Assembly (NCBI GenBank): GCA_021773655.1
Contig: JAJFJX010000240.1
Coordinates: 1 to 9,078, forward strand
Source: Panacagrimonas sp.
GTDB taxonomy: Bacteria > Pseudomonadota > Gammaproteobacteria > Nevskiales > Nevskiaceae
Direction: 5' to 3'
Length of the DNA stretch: 9,078 bases
A program made the translations under genes and the position numbers. Within the stretch, counting starts at the first letter, position 1. The number at the start of each line of letters is the position of its first letter. Of this stretch, positions 5,850 to 9,078 are shown in pieces. The notes under the pieces were generated by a model that saw only the letters and a list, made by a program, of their open reading frames with translations, had not been told where the DNA came from and did not search any database.

Positions 5850-6269
5850 TCATCCGCCGTCCGGCAGAGAGCCGATGAATCGCTGCGTGAAGTCGCGGAC
5901 CGACTCTGCAAAGTCGCTGAACCGCGCGGCCTTGACCACGTACTCGTTGACCCCCAGATGCGCAGCCTCGTCACGGTCCTTCTGCGCATCGGACGTGGTG
6001 ACCACCACGATCGGAATGTCGTGCGTGGTGTCGATCGAGCGGGCAACGGTGGGGACCGCGCGCCCGTGCACTTTGGGAAGATTCCAGTCGAGCACGATCA
6101 GCGCCGGCTTTGGTGCGTCCGTGTACGGCGGCTGGCGCAGCAGGAACGCCACGGCCTCGGCGCCGTTGCGGGTGACGTGGGTGCGGATGCGGGCGTCGGC
6201 CATCCGCAGCGCCTTGAGCGTGAGGTGCAGCGCGGCGGGGTCGTCCTCGGCGACGAGCACATCGATCAT
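5850..6269 (-). CDS. Single-domain response regulator (Rcp1-like receiver)
   Basis: The 139-residue product is one receiver domain with no output domain. Acidic residues E8-D9-D10 follow the first strand, the phospho-acceptor is Asp61 in L-I-V-L-D-W-N-L-P, the conserved Thr is in V-V-V-T-T-S-D (91-92) and the Lys is Lys113 in Y-V-V-K-A. The stretch P-Y-T-D-A-P-K-P before the Asp and T-T-S-D after the fourth strand resemble the Rcp1 group that pairs with phytochrome-type kinases. The proline normally following the Lys is Ala. The start ATG overlaps the stop of the kinase gene (6266-6269), there is no good Shine-Dalgarno, and translation is therefore probably coupled. The likely role is to take phosphate from the adjacent kinase and pass the signal by protein-protein contact. 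Further targets are not visible. Confidence 0.93.
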   Translation of the reverse strand: MIDVLVAEDDPAALHLTLKALRMADARIRTHVTRNGAEAVAFLLRQPPYTDAPKPALIVLDWNLPKVHGRAVPTVARSIDTTHDIPIVVVTTSDAQKDRDEAAHLGVNEYVVKAARFSDFAESVRDFTQRFIGSLPDGG

Positions 6270-8869
6270 GGCGAGGCGACCAACTGCGGGTTGACCAGCC
6301 GCGGAGTGACGATAGTCGCGGCGTCCGGCACCGTGAACTTGAACGTCGAGCCGCGGCCGTGCACGGACTCGACCCAGATGCGGCCACCGTGGGTCTCGAC
6401 GATCTTCTTGCAGATGGACAGGCCGATGCCCGTGCCCGGATATTCGTCGGCGGTATGCAGGCGGCGGAAGATCTCGAAGATCGGCTCGAACTCCTCGGGC
6501 CGGAGGCCGATGCCGTTGTCGATGACGCTGAACTCCCACATCGGGCCGTCGCGGCGCGCCTCGACACGAACCCTGGGCACGACATCCGCCCGATGGAACT
6601 TGAGCGCGTTGGTCAACAGGTTCTGGAACACCTGCGTCAGGCGCAGCGCGTCGCCACGCACATCGGGAAGGCGGCCGGTTTCGATCGTCGCGCCGCTGCT
6701 CTCCAGGGTCGGACGCAGTTGCGCCACGCACGTGTCGACGCACGCGTTGGTGTCGACGATGGAGAATCTGCGTTCCATGCGGTTGACCCGCGACACCTCG
6801 AGAATGTCCTTGATGAGCCCCTGCAGGCGCAGTGCGCTCTCTTCGATGAAGTCGAAGTACTGGTCGGCCTCGTCGCTGACCTTGCCGTGGACCTCGGCGC
6901 GCAGCAGTTCGGAGAAGCTGATGATGTTGCGCAGCGGCGCCTGCAGGTCGTGCGAGGCGACGTAGGCGAATTCTTCGAGTTCGCGGTTGCTGGCCTCCAG
7001 GTTGCGCGCATAGTCGGTGAGCTTGACCTGCGCGCTCTTGCGATCGGTGATGTCGCGCACCGCGGCGGTGGCGAACTGGCCGTCCTGCGTTTCGAGCGGC
7101 GACAGGCTGATCTCGATGGGAAATTCCGTGCCGTCCTTGCGCAAGCCGGAGAGTTCCAGCCCGGCGCCCATCTCGCGCACGTTGGGCTTGAGGAAATATC
7201 CGCTGCGATGCTGCTCGTGCCGCTGACGCAGCCGTTGCGGGATGAGGATCTCCACCGGGCGGTTGATCAGTTCGTCGCGCCCGTAGCCGAACAGGCGTTC
7301 GGTCTGCTGGTTGACCAGCGTGATCCTGCCGCGGCGGTCGATGATCACCATCGCGTCGGGCGCGGTCTCCAGCAGGTTCTTGAACTGTTCCTGGGCCTTC
7401 TTGCGATCCGTGATGTCGCGCACCGCGGCGGTGGCGAAGCGCCCTTCCTCGGTTTCCAGCGGCGACAGGCTGATCTCGATCGGAAACTCGGTGCCGTCCT
7501 TGCGCCGCCCGGAGAGTTCCAGGCCGGCGCCCATCTCGCGCACCTTGGGATCGACAAAGTATCCGCTGCGATGCCCGAGGTGGCGGCTGCGCAGCCGCTC
7601 GGGCACCAGGACCTCGACCGCTTGTCCGATCAGCTCCTCGCGCAGGTAGCCGAACAGGCGCTCGGTCTGCTTGTTGATCAGATTGATGTTGCCGTGGTGA
7701 TCGAGGATGACCATCGCGTCCGGCGCGGTTTCGAGCAGGTTGCGGATCTGCTCCTGTGCCTTTTTGCGATCGGTGATGTCGCGCACGGCGGCGGTGGCGA
7801 ACGTGCCTTCCTCGGTTTCCAGCGGCGACAGGCTGATCTCGATCGGAAACTCGGTGCCGTCGGCGCGCGCGCCCCACAGTTCCAGGCCAGCGCCCATCTC
7901 GCGGACCTTCGGATCGGTGAAATACCCGACCCGATGCCCGGTGTGGCGACTGCGCAGGCGGACCGGGACGAGGATCTCCACCGGCTGGCCGATGAGGGCT
8001 TCGCGCGGATGCCCGAACAGGCGCTCGGTCTGCTTGTTGACCAGCGTGATGGTGCCGCGCTGGTCGATGATGACCATGGCGTCGGGCGCCGTCTCGAGCA
8101 GGTTGCGCATCTGCTCCTGCGACTTCTTGCGCGAGCTGATGTCGCGCACTGCCGCGGTCGCCAATGGGCCATTGGCGCTCTGCAGCGGCGACAGGCTGAT
8201 CTCGATCGGGAACTCGGTGCCGTCCTTGCGCCGCCCGGAGAGTTCCAGGCCGGCGCCCATCTCGCGCACCTTGGGATCCGTGAAGTAGCCCGTGCGGTGC
8301 CCCAGGTGCCGCCCGCGCAGCCGTTCCGGCACCAGGATCTCCACCGGCTTGCCGATCAGCGCCTCGCGCCGGTAGCCGAACATGCGCTCGGTCTGGGCGT
8401 TGACCAGGACGATGTTGCCGTCCCGGTCGATGATGACCATCGCGTCGGGCGCAGTTTCGAGCAGGTTGCGGAACTGCTCCTCCGCCGCGCGCCGCGAGGT
8501 GGCGTCCCGGATCGAAGCGGTGGCAAAGACGCCACGCTCTGTCCGCAGCGGACTGAGGCTGATCTCGACCGGGAACTCGGTTCCGTCCTTGCGTGCGCCC
8601 GACAGCTCCAGTCCCGCGCCCATGTTGCGGACATTGGGGATGCCGAAGTACCCGTCGCGGTGGATGTGGTGGCGACCGCGATAGCGCAGCGGCACCAGGA
8701 TTTCGACCGGCTGGCCGAGCAGTTCGGCCCGCGCGTAGCCGAACAGGGTCTCGGTCTGCCGGTTGACCAGTACGATGAGGCCGGAGCTGTCGATCATCAC
8801 CGTTGCGTCTGGCGCGGACTCGACGATCTCCATGTACCAGCGAGGTTCGATCACATCCCGAACGGTCAT
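6266..8869 (-). CDS. Soluble sensor histidine kinase with five tandem PAS domains
   Basis: The 867-residue protein has 14 lead residues, five PAS/PAC units of exactly 121 residues each (15-135, 136-256, 257-377, 378-498, 499-619), then HisKA with the phospho-acceptor His640 in F-A-Y-V-A-S-H-D-L-Q-A-P-L-R, and HATPase_c with N box N-L-L-T-N-A-L-K-F (Asn754), G1 D-N-G-I-G-L (784-789), F box (about 800-805) and G2 G-T-G-I-G-L-S (812-818). No membrane segment or signal peptide is seen, so it acts in the cytoplasm. The His box resembles phytochrome-type kinases. I chose the ATG at 8869 because AAGGAAG lies about eight bases upstream and it forms an ATGA overlap with the preceding gene's stop; an in-frame GTG at 8905 would add 12 residues overlapping that gene. 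The D-x-x-(T/N) phosphatase motif after His is D-L-Q-A, lacking the T/N. It sits between two response regulator genes. PAS ligand unknown. Confidence 0.95.
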   Translation of the reverse strand: MTVRDVIEPRWYMEIVESAPDATVMIDSSGLIVLVNRQTETLFGYARAELLGQPVEILVPLRYRGRHHIHRDGYFGIPNVRNMGAGLELSGARKDGTEFPVEISLSPLRTERGVFATASIRDATSRRAAEEQFRNLLETAPDAMVIIDRDGNIVLVNAQTERMFGYRREALIGKPVEILVPERLRGRHLGHRTGYFTDPKVREMGAGLELSGRRKDGTEFPIEISLSPLQSANGPLATAAVRDISSRKKSQEQMRNLLETAPDAMVIIDQRGTITLVNKQTERLFGHPREALIGQPVEILVPVRLRSRHTGHRVGYFTDPKVREMGAGLELWGARADGTEFPIEISLSPLETEEGTFATAAVRDITDRKKAQEQIRNLLETAPDAMVILDHHGNINLINKQTERLFGYLREELIGQAVEVLVPERLRSRHLGHRSGYFVDPKVREMGAGLELSGRRKDGTEFPIEISLSPLETEEGRFATAAVRDITDRKKAQEQFKNLLETAPDAMVIIDRRGRITLVNQQTERLFGYGRDELINRPVEILIPQRLRQRHEQHRSGYFLKPNVREMGAGLELSGLRKDGTEFPIEISLSPLETQDGQFATAAVRDITDRKSAQVKLTDYARNLEASNRELEEFAYVASHDLQAPLRNIISFSELLRAEVHGKVSDEADQYFDFIEESALRLQGLIKDILEVSRVNRMERRFSIVDTNACVDTCVAQLRPTLESSGATIETGRLPDVRGDALRLTQVFQNLLTNALKFHRADVVPRVRVEARRDGPMWEFSVIDNGIGLRPEEFEPIFEIFRRLHTADEYPGTGIGLSICKKIVETHGGRIWVESVHGRGSTFKFTVPDAATIVTPRLVNPQLVASP
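7013..8827 (-). repeat. Five 363-base tandem repeats encoding PAS domains
   Basis: Units in gene order are 8827-8465, 8464-8102, 8101-7739, 7738-7376 and 7375-7013. All five are 363 bases with no indels. By hand alignment, units 3 and 4 share 100 of 121 residues, and units 1 and 2 share 79 of 121; unit 1 is the most diverged. Bases 7443-7498 and 7806-7861 are identical over 56 bases at a spacing of exactly 363. Each unit carries the invariant residues R-x-R-H-x-x-H-R-x-G-Y-F and V-R-x-M-G-A-G-L-E-L. Confidence 0.95.
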
Positions 8870-9078
8870 GAAGTTTCTTCCTTGATCGGGTTGCCGCTGG
8901 CGCACCGTTCCGCAGACAGCCGGTGCAGGAGCGCAAACAGGTTGTCGGACTCGTTCAGGGTCTTCTTCAGGACGAAAGCACTTGCGCCGGAGGTGATGGC
9001 ACGCTTCTCGATCTCCGGGTCACTCGACCCCGACAGCACCACCACGGGCGCCCCGCGTGCCTCGGTGATGAGCAATGA
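8866..9078 (-). CDS. Response regulator receiver domain, C-terminal part only (start outside window)
   Basis: The frame enters from the window's right edge and ends at the TGA at 8866-8868, which overlaps the kinase start. The 70 visible residues match the last two fifths of a receiver domain: a hydrophobic strand A-P-V-V-V-L-S-G-S-S-D with the conserved Ser, then a helix with E-K-R-A-I-T-S-G-A-S-A-F-V-L-K-K carrying the conserved Lys, and a final amphipathic helix. The phospho-acceptor Asp would lie upstream. Nothing but about 15 polar residues (ending K-E-E-T-S) follows the receiver, so no C-terminal output domain is present; an N-terminal partner domain cannot be excluded. It is co-transcribed with the kinase and is probably its second phosphotransfer partner. 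Confidence 0.8.
   Translation of the reverse strand, partial: SLLITEARGAPVVVLSGSSDPEIEKRAITSGASAFVLKKTLNESDNLFALLHRLSAERCASGNPIKEETS

Noticed and set aside
5679..6965. A 428-codon plus-strand frame over the palindromic repeat and the response regulator.
   Set aside because: It starts inside a non-coding repeat, is Ser/Arg-rich and is antisense to clear receiver and kinase sequence.
7311..8288. Similar plus-strand frames repeated along the kinase gene, at first sight a family of small related proteins.
   Set aside because: They are antisense images of the tandem PAS units and inherit their repetition.
7013..8827. Regular repetition that might be taken for a CRISPR array or a transposon cluster.
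   Set aside because: The 363-base period, continuous open frame and PAS motifs show coding tandem duplication; there are no short repeats with unique spacers.
8870..8905. GTG start at 8905 for the kinase.
   Set aside because: The ATG at 8869 has a better ribosome site and an ATGA junction with the preceding stop; the extra 12 residues would overlap the upstream gene.
5850..8936. A continuous 1028-codon minus-strand frame running through the kinase region into the response regulator.
   Set aside because: Only its last 139 codons (from the ATG at 6269) are a real protein. The rest is an Arg/Pro/Ala-rich shadow of the PAS-kinase gene, kept open by GC-rich codon bias and by the repeats.

Overview
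The window is GC-rich (roughly two thirds G+C by eye), densely coded chromosomal DNA. It most likely comes from a gammaproteobacterium: dapF followed directly by a DUF484 (YigA-like) gene is a typical gammaproteobacterial arrangement, and GTCATTCCCGCGAAGGCGGG-type palindromes of the kind at 5668-5766 are frequent in GC-rich proteobacteria. No rRNA, tRNA, transposase, integrase or CRISPR is visible, and the genus cannot be fixed from this sequence.

Layout. (1) 1-2233, plus strand: a compact operon of genes I do not recognise. It has a single-pass membrane-anchored beta-rich protein (cut by the window edge), a possible 21-codon minicistron, a 71-residue helical protein and a 399-residue helical-repeat protein containing four near-exact 43-residue units. 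(2) 2288-3441, minus strand: a PaaI-type hotdog thioesterase translationally coupled behind a TauE/SafE-family membrane transporter. (3) 3442-3689: a divergent intergenic region with a plausible sigma-70 promoter for dapF. (4) 3690-5265, plus strand: dapF and a DUF484 gene, joined by a 14-codon minicistron that overlaps both neighbours by ATGA junctions. lysA is not upstream and xerC does not follow. (5) 5438-5566: a 42-residue acidic lipoprotein with its own candidate promoter and a strong intrinsic terminator. (6) 5567-5849: the convergent gap, holding the terminator and a paired palindromic repeat. (7) 5850-9078, minus strand: a signalling operon, response regulator (partial) - soluble histidine kinase - single-domain response regulator, with both junctions being 4-base ATGA overlaps.

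The most striking feature is the kinase. Its N-terminal 619 residues are almost entirely five tandem PAS domains, each exactly 121 residues with no insertion or deletion between copies, followed by HisKA and HATPase_c domains. The protein has no membrane segment, so it should sense something in the cytoplasm or through partner proteins, and the two receivers are its likely phosphotransfer partners. Best candidates for undescribed biology are this PAS array circuit and the unknown operon at 1-2233.
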